Positions 30,735 to 40,282 of a DNA stretch of 64,000 bases are shown in pieces. Source of the DNA: Isochrysis galbana (taxonomy: Eukaryota > Haptophyta > Isochrysidales > Isochrysidaceae). The stretch lies in assembly GCA_018136815.1 (NCBI GenBank), contig CM030934.1:1396979-1460978 (forward strand). Reading direction: 5' to 3'. The notes under the pieces are model-generated. The model saw nothing but the letters and a program-made list of their open reading frames with translations. It searched no databases and was not told the origin of the DNA. Position numbers and translations under genes: made by a program. How positions within the stretch are numbered: the stretch's first letter is position 1; every line of letters begins with the position of its first letter.

Positions 30735-33700
30735 CTATGCTTGCTTGGCTCGGCCATGGTGGGGTGGCGGCCGCAGCGACACCGGTGGGTTCCACCACCG
30801 GTGTCGAAGGTGCGCAATGAGAAGCCAGACCGACCCCGCTAGCCAGCCCCCAAAGACGAGGAGGCCCGACTTGAGCGACTCTCCCCGGGCATCCCCTGAG
30901 GAAGGCGGATCATTGCCATCAATCCTAGTTGACCCTGCTCCGCTCGCCGCTGCTTGCGCACCACGCAGCTGACCCGCTAGCTTGGAAAGAGGCGCCCCGT
31001 CAAAGCGTGCGCGCCTTACGTCCTCAAACACACTCTCCCAGGAGCGCGCGGCAGCATCGAGAGAACGTTCCTCGGCGTAGGCACGCGCGGCCGCAGCAAC
31101 TGTGCGTAGCCGATCACCATCCTTGCAAACCTCACGGACAAGCGCCACGTCCATCATATTGCGCCCCACAGTATCTTGCTCGAGAATGAGCGCACGGCCG
31201 TCGCTGAGGAGCGGCGTGAACGGATGCCATGGGTCCAGCCGCGGCATCAGGATCGCCACATCAGCCATCATCGCCTCCAGCAGTGGCAGATGACGAGAAT
31301 CGGGGGAAAGATAAATTAGCGTCTCAGCAGACAAGAGCTCGTGGACAAACGCAGGGCGGTCAAGGACGCCTGCGTAACGCGCCCATGGGAGCGACTCGAA
31401 CACGGCCAACGTGTCAGGATTCATCGGCGCATCAGGTAGCAGGGAGGCTGCCGTGAGCGTAGCACCCGGCAGCGAGGATCGAAGGGTTGGGAACAGCTCG
31501 ACCAGGTCAAGCAAGCCTTGATGGTTCACCAAGCAACAGTAGAAGAATGCATGGCGCTTTTTCGAGAGACCGGATGCTGTGAAATTCTCTCGAGCACGCT
31601 TCCATTCATCCACATCAACGCCGCTCGGTACCACAGCGACGCGCGGCCGGATCGTCCCACGTGCTCCAGGCGGTAGCATTGGCGAGAGTGAGCCAAGGTG
31701 CGAAATGAGGCTTTGTTGGTGCCAGTTTGAGTGCACAATGAGGCGATCCACCTATACACGGGAGGGGCACGGGTAGCCGCGTAAGACAAGCGACCGCACA
31801 GACCCCACATTGAGGGCAGTTGGTTTCGCAAAAGCAGGCGGCCTTCAACACCCGCGCGTTCTACGCCAGCAAGCCTCAACTAACTGCCGGATCCCTTGCA
31901 AAGGAGGATGCCCACCTGTCCACCTACATTGGCGAGTAGCGCCAGATTGCTCGCCGTGCGCAAGTCGGGCTTAGCGCCATGCGTTGATCGTGTGGCATGC
32001 TCGGAAGGCGTCAGCGAATGGGCACTCGCGTTTGGTTGCACCCAAATGAGCCCGGAGGGTGCCGTGTCATGCAACCACACATGGACTCCGACGCGAGCGG
32101 TCATCTGTCAATTCCAGGGAGAGGGTGCTATGGAATTGGCGGGGCATGTGGAGCCCAGGCGACGGGCACAAGACCACGTGATGGCGCGAATGAGCAGCAC
32201 GGCCACTTCTGCTCATTGATGCATACCTGGAATCGCAGCGTGAACTGCGCAACGAACCGCACAATCACGACGTGGTCAAAGAGTGGTTCGCCGGGCGGCA
32301 CATCTGCAAGCCACTCGGGCAGGCCTGACAGCAACTCTCGGCGGTTGGCGGGGGGCGAGACGAGGCGCAGCTTGTCTTCGTGCACAAAATGTACCTGCCC
32401 ACGTTTTCCGCCCACGATATGTCCAGCAACAACCACTCGGTATCCGAGTTTTGCTATGGCTGCGGCTGTCTGCGCCGAAACGGTGGCGCCGTCGAGGAAC
32501 CCGCGCTGGGACTTGGGGTCCCATGCCGCGTCGCTTTGCCGGCCCAAAAAGAAAAGGATGCACTCGGGGCGCCCGCCAGCCGATGTGCCTCGCCGAGACT
32601 CACCGGCGCGGCGCGTCGGCGACGGAGGCGGCGGGGGCGGCGGTAACACCCTCGGGGAAGTTGGTCCGCTGCCTGGAGTTGGCCGGAAGAACGACGGCTT
32701 GGACACATGCACGGGCTCCGGAGGGGAAATTGGTGTCGGTGGCAACCATGTCGGAAGCGGCGGTGATGAGCCAAGGGGCAAATGGTGCTCTGAGGCTGCG
32801 GCAAGATCTGCAACCTGTTCGGGCGTCGCGCTATCTGCGGAAGCTTGCAAATCTTGCGCCGCTGCAGCCCCAGTATCCGTCCTTGCAGACGGCGAGCCTA
32901 CCGATGCCGATGTCGGGTTGACACGGCTACGGGTACGGGCCGAGTTGGGCGGCTGCCGCGATACTTCCAGAGTGTCATCGGTCGAGGAACGCTCCTGGCA
33001 TTCGACGAGGCGATTGCAGTCGTCAGCAGGGATCTTTGCGAGCTGCATGAGCCCATATATTTTTGTCACTTCGTGATGCGAAACAGAGCCGTTCCAGCCA
33101 CTGAAAGAGCGCCAGTGCATGAGCATGTGCGTCAGCGTTGGGTGCTGGGTGAGTATCTGACGCCAATCGTGCATGCCCGGCAGCCAGATTAAGGCGTGCT
33201 CCGTTAGCTGGTTGGACGTGAAGTCCTGAATGATCTCACTGCTCATTACGAGGGAGCGGTGGGGTACGGTGGGGAGCTCATGTGAAGGTTCACGGCTGGC
33301 ACGTGCCACCCACCGCTCTCATGGCACACCCCCATTCTTCAGCCTATCGCAACCCGCAGTCAGGCGTAATCCCGTGCCTCAAGCTCCCCATGTGTCCGTA
33401 GGCACCCAACTCGAATCACAAAATGCGCTCGCACCTAAGTAGCACAGGCCCTTTGGCGGGCCCATTCTCGCGATTGGGTGCTGCAGCAACAATGTACAAG
33501 CTCGGCCGCTGTGCCCGCAGCAGTTCGCGAAGCTGCGCCGCCATGTTCTTCTCGAACCAGCGCCGCTGGCGCGCCATGAGTTTATCGAGATCAGAATTCC
33601 GCTTCTCCGCCTTGGCGGCTGGGTGCGTCGCGCCCAGTACTGCCAGCTCCTCGCAGGTGCGCCAGGAGCCATCGGCATTTGGGATCTGCGCTGCGATCAG

Positions 33701-33970
33701 CAGGACCTGTCTCAGGTCATAGCAGGAGCGCGTGTTGAAGATGCCGGCGGCAGAAATGCCGGCCGTGGTGGACGGATCGATCGGCTGGTACGAATACCCC
33801 GAGAGCTGCTTCTCGTCGCACTGGTCCCCTGCACAGCCGGCGGATGGCTCAGAGACACCGATCACGTATCCGTTTGCAGAGTGCTGGGCTGTCTGGACTC
33901 CTGGTGCGGAGGGCGGCGCGGCGGCGGCGTGGACGAGGGCGGAGACAAGCGCGAGGCTCCTCGCGCCCAT
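30735..33970 (-). CDS. Glycosyltransferase-like protein with signal peptide and C-terminal membrane segment (four exons)
   Basis: Exons 33970-33435, 33238-32227, 32104-31916 and 31751-30735 join in phase through GT-AG sites to 917 residues. An N-terminal signal sequence (MGARSLALVSALVHAAA) leads into about 300 residues with no family I recognise (methyltransferase- or GT-like alpha/beta segments), then a long disordered Ser/Pro/Thr linker. The C-terminal half resembles GT4/GT-B glycosyltransferases. It has a Rossmann start (ECILFFLGRQ…AAAIAKLGYRVVVAG), the tetrad around VDRLIVHSNWHQQSL and RVAVVPSGVDVDEW (acceptor-to-donor domain hinge), then a nucleotide-binding half with LIYLSPDSRHLPLLEAMMA, in place of the usual E-x7-E loop. 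A single hydrophobic helix near the end (LLVFGGWLAGSVWLLIA) could anchor it in the ER or Golgi. The sugar and acceptor are unknown. The exon 2-3-4 joins rest on phase and splice sites. Confidence 0.75.
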
Positions 33971-34517
33971 CTTTGGTTCCCGCGCCAGGGAAGGGGAATG
34001 AGGGAGGAGGTGGGGAAGAGGGGAGAGGGGCGGAGGCTCCTCCTCCTTCAACCCGCCGCCGCGGCTCGCTCCCTCTCGGCGAGGAGAGGGTAAAAGGGTG
34101 GGTGGGGGGGGGGGGGGGGGAAGAGGGAAGAGGAGGGTCTCTCCCGTCTCGTCTATCTCTCTCCCCCTCCTCGTCTCTCTTTCCCCTCTTCTCCCGTCCC
34201 GTCTCTCCCGTCTCTCTCTTCTCTCTTTACGTCTGTCTGTCTCTCCCGTCTCTCTCTTCTCGCTGGTCTCTCGTCTCGTCTCGTCTCGTCTCCCTCCCTC
34301 CCTCCCTCCCTCTCTCTCTCTCTCTCTCTCTCGCTGTCACACCCCACCCACCCACACAAATCCCCCCACTCACGATCTCTCTGTTGGGGAGTTTCATTTT
34401 CGTGACAACAGTTTTCGGAAAATCGGTGGTGGGGGAGGGATTTATTCCTTAGGTCTCAACCTCTCGTCTCCTCTCACTCTCCCTCTTCTCCCTGGGAGGG
34501 TGGTAGGGATCAAGGGG
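33971..34517. other. Leader of the glycosyltransferase gene and pyrimidine microsatellite
   Basis: 33971-34085 is CT-rich on the coding (minus) strand next to the ATG. 34100-34120 is a G-run. 34140-34335 is TCTC/CGTCTC repeat on the plus strand, ending in a (TC)n run. Reading frames across it are composition artefacts. Confidence 0.6.
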
Positions 34518-34725
34518 TGGCAAAATTACTTTTAACGGCCTTAAAAGTGAGGGCCTTACCCCCATAAGGGCCTTATGTCACAAGGGCAGGGACACATACG
34601 GCCATTGGGCCACTGCAAGCACCTCAACGGTAGTAGGCCAAACTCCAATAAGGGCATTATGGCTGTAATGGCCTTACGACAGGGTGTGAGGGGGTAAGGG
34701 CAAAGGTAAGGCCTTTATCCGTCTT
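34518..34725. repeat. Cluster of AAGGCCTTA palindromes
   Basis: GGCCTTAA, GGGCCTTAC, AAGGGCCTTATG, GGCATTATGG, GGCCTTACG and GTAAGGCCTTTA occur within about 200 bases on both strands. They look like decayed units of a short palindromic satellite. No gene. Confidence 0.65.
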
Positions 34726-35636
34726 ATTTTTGGTTTTTTTGGGCGTCGACGCCTCTTCTAATTCTAACCGGCGCCTTCGCCGAGCTCTTCGCCGCTGTGC
34801 GGCGCTCTCGTTCTCGTTCTCGTACTTGGACTACAGCAAACAAGCAACAAGCAACACGCAACGCAAACACACAAACTCAAGTGTAAGTGTAGTAATTTGC
34901 ACACACACACACGCACACACGCACGCGTACGGCCGGGCGCGCGTCGGCGATGAGGGATGCGACGGCGATGCTAGGCGCGGCGATAGCGAAGAGTTTGACG
35001 ACGAGGAGGCGCGCGACGGCGAGGAGGCGCTCGATGGCGACGAGGCGCGCGACGGCGACGGCGATCGGCAAGGGGGTAAGGAGGGGATGTGCGGTGGTCA
35101 GGATTCGCCCCCCCCGGGGGTAGAAAGACAGACAGGCTAAAAACAAAAACAGGTCAAAAGGTGCTGTACGCATTGCAGCGACTACAGTGGCCTGCACCAC
35201 GCAAAGTTATGCGCCAACCTGGACCTATGCCCCCTAGCTCACTCATGCGCGGCAACATCCAGCCACTCAGACCTTCTTCAAAGCAAGGGGGTAAGCGAGG
35301 GGATGTGCGGTCAGGATTCGCCCCCGTGGGGGGGGGACCCGCGGCCCGCGGACCCGGGGCTTATGGTTCGCAAATAGATGTTATAACTTTCTAAATAGTA
35401 TCGTTGCGAGCAAGCGAGAGCGCTCAGGGTTTCATGGTAGTTAGACATATATGACAATATTATAGTAGTATTTTGTACAATCACACGAAACCTGAAGGAT
35501 TATATATACGGTTATGCGGTTGCTCACAATCAAATTAAAACACTCCTCAAGTGTCCCAAAAGCTCATGAGAGTGTTCTCGTCTGCAATCATCTCGTGGCT
35601 GCCCTTTCGTTTAGCTGTTACGTCTTTGCTCCTCAA
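34726..35636. other. Intergenic with microsatellites and a duplicated 45-bp block
   Basis: CTCGTTCTCGTTCTCG (34808) and a (CA)n tract (34900-34925) precede a GA(C/G)GCG-rich stretch coding an artefactual Asp/Glu/Gly/Ala peptide (34965-35065). The block starting CAAGGGGGTAAG, followed by GAGGGGATGTGCGGT and AGGATTCGCCCC, occurs twice (about 35068 and 35284). 35390-35636 shows nothing. Confidence 0.5.
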
Positions 35637-36010
35637 CCTACTTTTATAAGTGGGGGTCAATGGGGGCCTCGCGCCCCCCTCTCTCCATCGCGGACACCCC
35701 CCGGGGTGGGCCCGTACATTCAACCCCAGCCCCTGCCCTCTGGCAGGGGCAGGGCACTCATCAATTCAGCCCAGACCCCTAGTGGGCGCGGGTCGCGAGC
35801 CGCACTCCTAGGCCCGCATGGGCCTGCTCTCGTACTGACTCCCCCCCCCATCCCTGGTCGCCAGGCAGACAGGGGCCTCAGGGCTGCACCCAAGGCCAGC
35901 GAGGCGAGCGAGGGAGAGGCAGGGGGGGCCAGGGGCTGAGCCCCAGCCTCCACTGCCCCCTGAGCTGCCCCTGCTGGTCCTCTGGGCGCCCCTGAAGGAC
36001 CTCTGAGAGC
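35637..36010 (+). repeat. R2 family repeat
   Basis: Starts ACTTTTATAAGTGGGGGTCA and a hairpin (GGGGGCCTCGCGCCCCCC). The body matches 14764-15300, including CACCCCCCGGGGTGGGCCCG and ACTGCCCCCTGAGCTGCC. Its R1-like half (GGGAGAGGCAGG, CAGCCTCCACTGCCCCCTGA) shows kinship with R1. Confidence 0.8.
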
Positions 36011-36651
36011 AGGCCATGGCGCGCCGCATGGCGACGCGCCGCAGGGACCGGGGCGGAAGAGAATGGAACGAGGGAGAGGGGGGGATTTGCACCCCCCCCG
36101 ATGGAGTGTGGTGAGAAACGAGACCCATTTGCGTTAGCAAATGGGCGGAGGGGGGCGGCTGGCGACAGGAGGAAGAGGAGGAGGGAGAGACTCAAGACGC
36201 CTACGGGAACCACTGTGGCAGGTATCTCGAGGCGCAGTCTTTTATTTCTCGAGGACAGCTCGCGGCGAGAGCTGTAAGGGCCGTTCTTCTTTTTTGACGA
36301 GAGGTTCCTCCATCCCCCCCCGGTGCTTTTTCCCGGAGAGTCGGCCGGCGTCGACCGGTCCGCCTCAATGGGTTTTCCCCCATTTTAACTTGTGGGGAGT
36401 TAGAATGGGAGCCGGGGGCATGCGAGGGGGGAGATGTGGAGGGGTGCATAGTACATAGTAGTATGTATCTGTGACAACAGCACGCGCAAGGTGTACGGGC
36501 AGGTGCGCTGAGGGCTGTCGTGTTAGTACCGGGCTAGTGAGAGTAGTGGTACTAATGCTCAGATAGATTGTTGTACGTCTTTGCTCCTCCCTTGCGTGGT
36601 TTTGTTTCGCTCATTGCTCTCTCGCATGGAAGCTCGATTCTAGCAAGGGGG
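36011..36651. other. Intergenic, no assured gene
   Basis: 36060-36135 holds an imperfect inverted pair around GCAAATGGG. 36565-36640 is similar in style to leaders of the local retroelements (TACGTCTTTGCTCCTC also occurs near 35620). Nothing else is recognised. Confidence 0.35.
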
Positions 36652-37500
36652 TGTCGCATCCGCGATCGACCTTTTTGTTTTAGAAGTTGTTTGCGTTTCT
36701 ATGTTCCCTCCTTGCAGGCTAGCCACGAGTCACCGTCGCAGTGTCCTACATTCGTCCATTCGCCCTTGTTGCCCTCGCCTCCTTTATCGCCTCCTTTGTC
36801 GCCTGCTTGCCCCTCACCTAGCTTACCTCCTTGCGTGCTCCTCGCGTTTTAGGCTAAGTCGCGCGATCAGGTATCGCCGGTGCAAGGAACCGCCCCCTTG
36901 TGTGACCCTGATTCCCCCTCAGGTGTTGGCCGTTGGATTATACCGTGGCGCTATTTTACTTCGGTCTTCATCAAATCACTTAAGGTTTTTCGAAAGATTC
37001 CCTCCTTATTCCTGTGCGTAACTGTCGCCCCGTCGGATCGTCCGTCGCCCCGTCGCTCTCTTGTCGGCATTCTCTTCCTTGTTCGATCTGTCAGCGGGTT
37101 CCTGTGCGTTCCGTGATAGGGATACGTTAGTGTGGAGAGTGTTGACGTGAGTGTAGTGTCATCTCGTCGGTCCAGCGGCCCCTAATCGTCTGTCGTCTAT
37201 CGTTCTTCGTTCGTCGCTCTCGTTCTCGTTCTCGTTCCCGTTCTCGTCCCTCGTTCTCAACACTACCTCAATACCAAACCTCACCAATCCCCAAGCCTCA
37301 ACCTATCCAACCCGATCTGCCCAGCCATGTCCGCTCCGTCGTCGCGCTCGCCCTCGCCCAAGCCCGTCCTCCCGCCTTTCTCTGCTGAGGAGGTGGTCCA
37401 GCCCGTCATTGGCCACCCCCCAACTTCCGCCGCGCCTCTCGCCGCTTCCCTTCCGTCCCTTCTGTTCCCATCTGAGGCAGTGGTAACCTCGGATCCGTCA
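36652..37500 (+). mobile_element. Second 849-bp solo-LTR-like element
   Basis: Same length and near-identical sequence to the reverse complement of 10588-11436, from TGTCGCATCC to GGATCCGTCA. No flanking direct repeat is visible here (AAGGGGG on the left, TCCCTCC on the right), so it may be rearranged, or the left end of a longer deleted element. It carries the same ORF beginning MSAPSSRSPSPKP (from 37327), which runs out past the element. Confidence 0.75.
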
Positions 37501-37951
37501 TCCCTCCATGAGCAGCCCAAATATCCTACTCATATCCTGAAATATCCCGAAATATCCCGCGAGCCGATATCCGCCCAAACAAATATCCCGTCCCGGGAAA
37601 TATGAAATATTCGGAATATTTCCGCCTGACCCTAGTCCCCAGTGGTCTAGTCGGTAGGGGGCTCGTTGTCCACCGCGTCTTGTCGCTATGCCTGGTCACT
37701 TCGACTGGTGTTGTGTTCGTGTCGGACTGTCGGACTATATATATGCTCTACACACTTCTGCTTAGTAAGTGCTTAGTGCTTAGTACTGTACTTCGAAGTT
37801 ACTTCGGAAATGTGACGAGGACGAGGGGGGCGTACTGGCGTTGCCGTGTAGATCACGAGAGAGCTCAACCGAGCATGAGATGGACCGAGTATATGTAACA
37901 CAGCTATCCTATGGGCATAGCTAAGGCTGGCCTCGAATACTTGCACAGCTG
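37501..37951. other. Intergenic with ATATCC motif cluster and tRNA-like promoter boxes
   Basis: 37515-37615 has many AAATATCC/GATATCC units, mirrored in reverse at 44385-44475. 37640-37662 contains TGGTCTAGTCGG, which fits an RNA polymerase III A box; TTCGACTGG about 45 bases on is a poor B box. This could be the head of a tRNA-derived SINE; no intact tRNA can be folded with confidence. Confidence 0.4.
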
Positions 37952-37953
37952 TA

Positions 37954-38440
37954 CAGTAGGGGTGCCCCATTAAGAAAACAGAGATTTTTCTCCTGTACAC
38001 TTTCCTGGACCCCTCTGCCACCAGCACGCTGAGTTTCTTCGCTCAATTTCTTCGGCGCCCCACGCCGGGTCATAATGATTTCTTGTTTCTTATTATCGGT
38101 TATCGGTGACATCAGCTTGTCCCATTGGCGGGTTTCTTACGTATCGGTGGATTCTTGGGGGCCCCCCGACAAGCCCCCCTCTCTCCCTCTCTGCCACCCC
38201 TCCGGTATGTAAAAAATAAGTGTTGAGCCACGAGCCACGCGCGGCGCGCCGAAGCTCTGTTGGCGCTCCCCTGTTGCGCGTACAAAGTACAAAGGAGCTT
38301 TCTTGCTCATTCAGTTTCAGTTTCTTGTTCATGACCAGCCAGTGCCCTTTCGTTCTATGTAGGTTTCTTAGCACACGGACGGTCAATTTCCTTGTACACT
38401 GTCCTTATTGGGTTGGTTTCTTAATGGTGCACCCCTACTG
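37954..38440. mobile_element. 487-bp Tc1/mariner-type MITE
   Basis: Begins CAGTAGGGGTGCCCCATTAA and ends with the inverted complement (TTAATGGTGCACCCCTACTG): 24-26 bp terminal inverted repeats with one mismatch. It is flanked by TA on each side (37952-37953, 38441-38442), the target duplication of Tc1/mariner/pogo elements. The interior has no transposase. It contains at least six TTTCTT motifs on the plus strand, possibly subterminal binding sites. Non-autonomous; near-perfect termini suggest recent movement. Confidence 0.9.
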
Positions 38441-38596
38441 TAGATGGAGCTAGCGCTAATAATATTGACATTGAAGTATTGGGGACGCCCGTCCGTTTCT
38501 ATTTTGGGCAGGCGCGGCTTGGAGCTTGGAGCTTGGGGCCTCTTTCGGCCCGAGCTTGTCGGATCGCTCTACCTCCTTGGGGCCACCGCGCCGGCG

Positions 38597-39007
38597 ATGC
38601 AGCTGCCCTGCTGGTCGCGCCGCCTGCTGCTGCTCGGCGCAGCAGGCGCGGCGTCGGGTAGGAGGTACTCGTACACCTGGGGTGCGGACGGCGAGTGTCA
38701 CACCGCCGGCCTTGGCCTCGGCACGCAGGCCACGCAGCTGCACTGCGCGAGGGCAGCAGGTCTCGCCAGCTGCGACTCCTTCATGTTCGCGCCCTCACTC
38801 CGCAGCTGCAGCTGCTGCGAAGTTCTCGATCCGCCGAGGAACAGTACCGTCCTTGAACTCCTGTACAATACATACGAAGTCCTCGACTGCGCCGAGACGT
38901 TCGCCGCGCAGCCTTCAGATGGCAGAGCGTCTGGTGCGCTGTCGCAGGCCGTCCTGATTGCGTACAACAGATTATGGTTTGAAGCCAGGGACTACCTACA
39001 CTGCTGA
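38597..39007 (+). CDS. Small secreted cysteine-rich protein
   Basis: The ATG at 38597 opens a 136-residue ORF; a signal peptide is evident (LLLLGAAGAASG). The mature part has eight or so cysteines in a pattern ADGECHTAGLGLGTQ…C…C-D-S-F-M-F-A…C-S-C-C reminiscent of PAN/apple-type domains (an initial G-x-E-C, a C-x6-C helix and C-x-C strand), but too short to be certain. The last about 30 codons fall inside a 133-bp tandem duplication whose second copy lies downstream, so the present C-terminus may result from that event. No splice sites are needed. Role unknown, probably extracellular. Confidence 0.5.
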   Translation: MQLPCWSRRLLLLGAAGAASGRRYSYTWGADGECHTAGLGLGTQATQLHCARAAGLASCDSFMFAPSLRSCSCCEVLDPPRNSTVLELLYNTYEVLDCAETFAAQPSDGRASGALSQAVLIAYNRLWFEARDYLHC

Positions 39008-39195
39008 GTACGACGAATGGCCGTGATGACGGAGACTTTTGCGCGCATGTTCTCCCAGAGCGTGTGGTGCGCTGTCGCAGGCCGCCCTGATCGCGTACAA
39101 CAGATTATGGTTTGGAGCCAGGGAACCTAGTAGTACACTGCTTAGTACGGCGGCCGTGATGACGAAGTTTGTGCGCGCGTGTTCCCCTACCGCGG
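38925..39195 (+). repeat. 133-bp tandem duplication over the 3' end of the secreted-protein ORF
   Basis: Units start at 38925 and 39058 (GAGCGTCTGGTGCGCTGTCG / GAGCGTGTGGTGCGCTGTCG), share the stretch CGTACAACAGATTATGGTTT and about 85-90 percent of the rest. The first encodes the C-terminus and stop; the second is beyond the stop. Confidence 0.9.
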
Positions 39196-39689
39196 TCGTC
39201 GGCCGCCCCTTGAGCCGCATCAAGCAACATGTGAGCAACATGCACTAATGGCTTTTTGGTCAATGCATTCGCAGAATAGACGAGCTGCCATCATGCTTGT
39301 CGGCTTGCTTTGTGTTCATGTGCCACGGGGATGACCTCTGCTTGCGATTCCAACTTTTGCTCGATTCTCTTTATGCCTAAGGTCGTGACAACGTGGCCGT
39401 GTCTTTGAACCATGTCTTTCTTGCCACAGGCATCACGACTCGTGCACGCTCGATGCAAGTGGTGTGCACGCATAGTGCACCAGAATTGGACCATGCATGC
39501 ATCCATGAGCGGGTTGGCAATCCTCGTCGCTATTGGAAGCCATGTTCTTGTGTACATGTATATGTGTGCATGCAATTGTTATTTGTTTCGTTGAACCCTG
39601 CTTCGATTTCCCCGGAACCGAAACCTAGAATCAAGAATGCATATCGCATATAATCGCACTTGTTAGCTTGCTCAATGTAAATTGCAACA
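39196..39689. other. Intergenic, nothing recognised
   Basis: AT-richer than its surroundings; open frames on both strands lack domains or splice partners. Confidence 0.4.
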
Positions 39690-39830
39690 AATAAGTTTAT
39701 ACTACTTGGTTCGCATGGGGGAGGGCACGCTCCCTCTCCCGGTCCCCCCTGATGGGGGGAGGGAGCCGCCCATTCCCCTGCCACGCCTCTTACCTCTTGG
39801 CATGCAGGAGGGCCTTGCCACATCTGCTCA
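39690..39830 (+). repeat. R1 terminal fragment
   Basis: AATAAGTTTATACTACTTGG, then CATGGGGGAGGGCACGCTCC, follows the R1 terminus order (AACTAAGTTTATACTTGG, CATGGGGGGGCACGAGCC) with moderate divergence, and then GGGGGGAGGGAGCCGCCCAT and GCATGCAGGAGG. Confidence 0.7.
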
Positions 39831-40282
39831 GACCCTCTTCCCTAAGGACTGAGTGAGGGTGAGGGACGCAAGAGACAAGCGAAAGGTCACGTTCCGTCGA
39901 ATATGGAATACGGGCGATAGTCCGTTCACAACAATAATGATCGAAGCATTTAAAAATTGAAAAACAATAAAACCTGCCACAAAAGACGTGTAACTCCTTG
40001 TGCGCGCACGCGGCGCGCGCCTCGGCTTCCTCGCGCGCGTCAGCCTGGGCGTACACAGTCAGACTCCAGGGCTACTCAGACGTAACTAACACATAACAAT
40101 AACAATAAAATATTCTTAATACTCCCCCGTCTTTATCTTCTTCGTCTTCCTTTCCTTCTCCAAGTGTTGCGGGTAGAGGGAGAGTCAGTCCCCGCGCCCG
40201 AGAGGACCGGTTCCACCCTCCCCCCTCTCTCCCGCCGGGATCCCCCGAAGCTAAGGTCCGTTTCGGCAGAGTCTTCCTCGCC
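39831..40282. other. Leader of the Gag-protease ORF
   Basis: GGTCACGTTCCGTCGAATAT at 39884 is one of the dispersed motif copies. 40095-40250 is CT-rich on the plus strand, ahead of the ATG at 40283. No terminal repeat matching the 3' side of the ORF was found by eye. Confidence 0.4.

Noticed and set aside
34098-34535. Ser/Leu/Pro plus-strand frames at 33844-34535
   Set aside because: CT microsatellite artefact, antisense to the glycosyltransferase leader.
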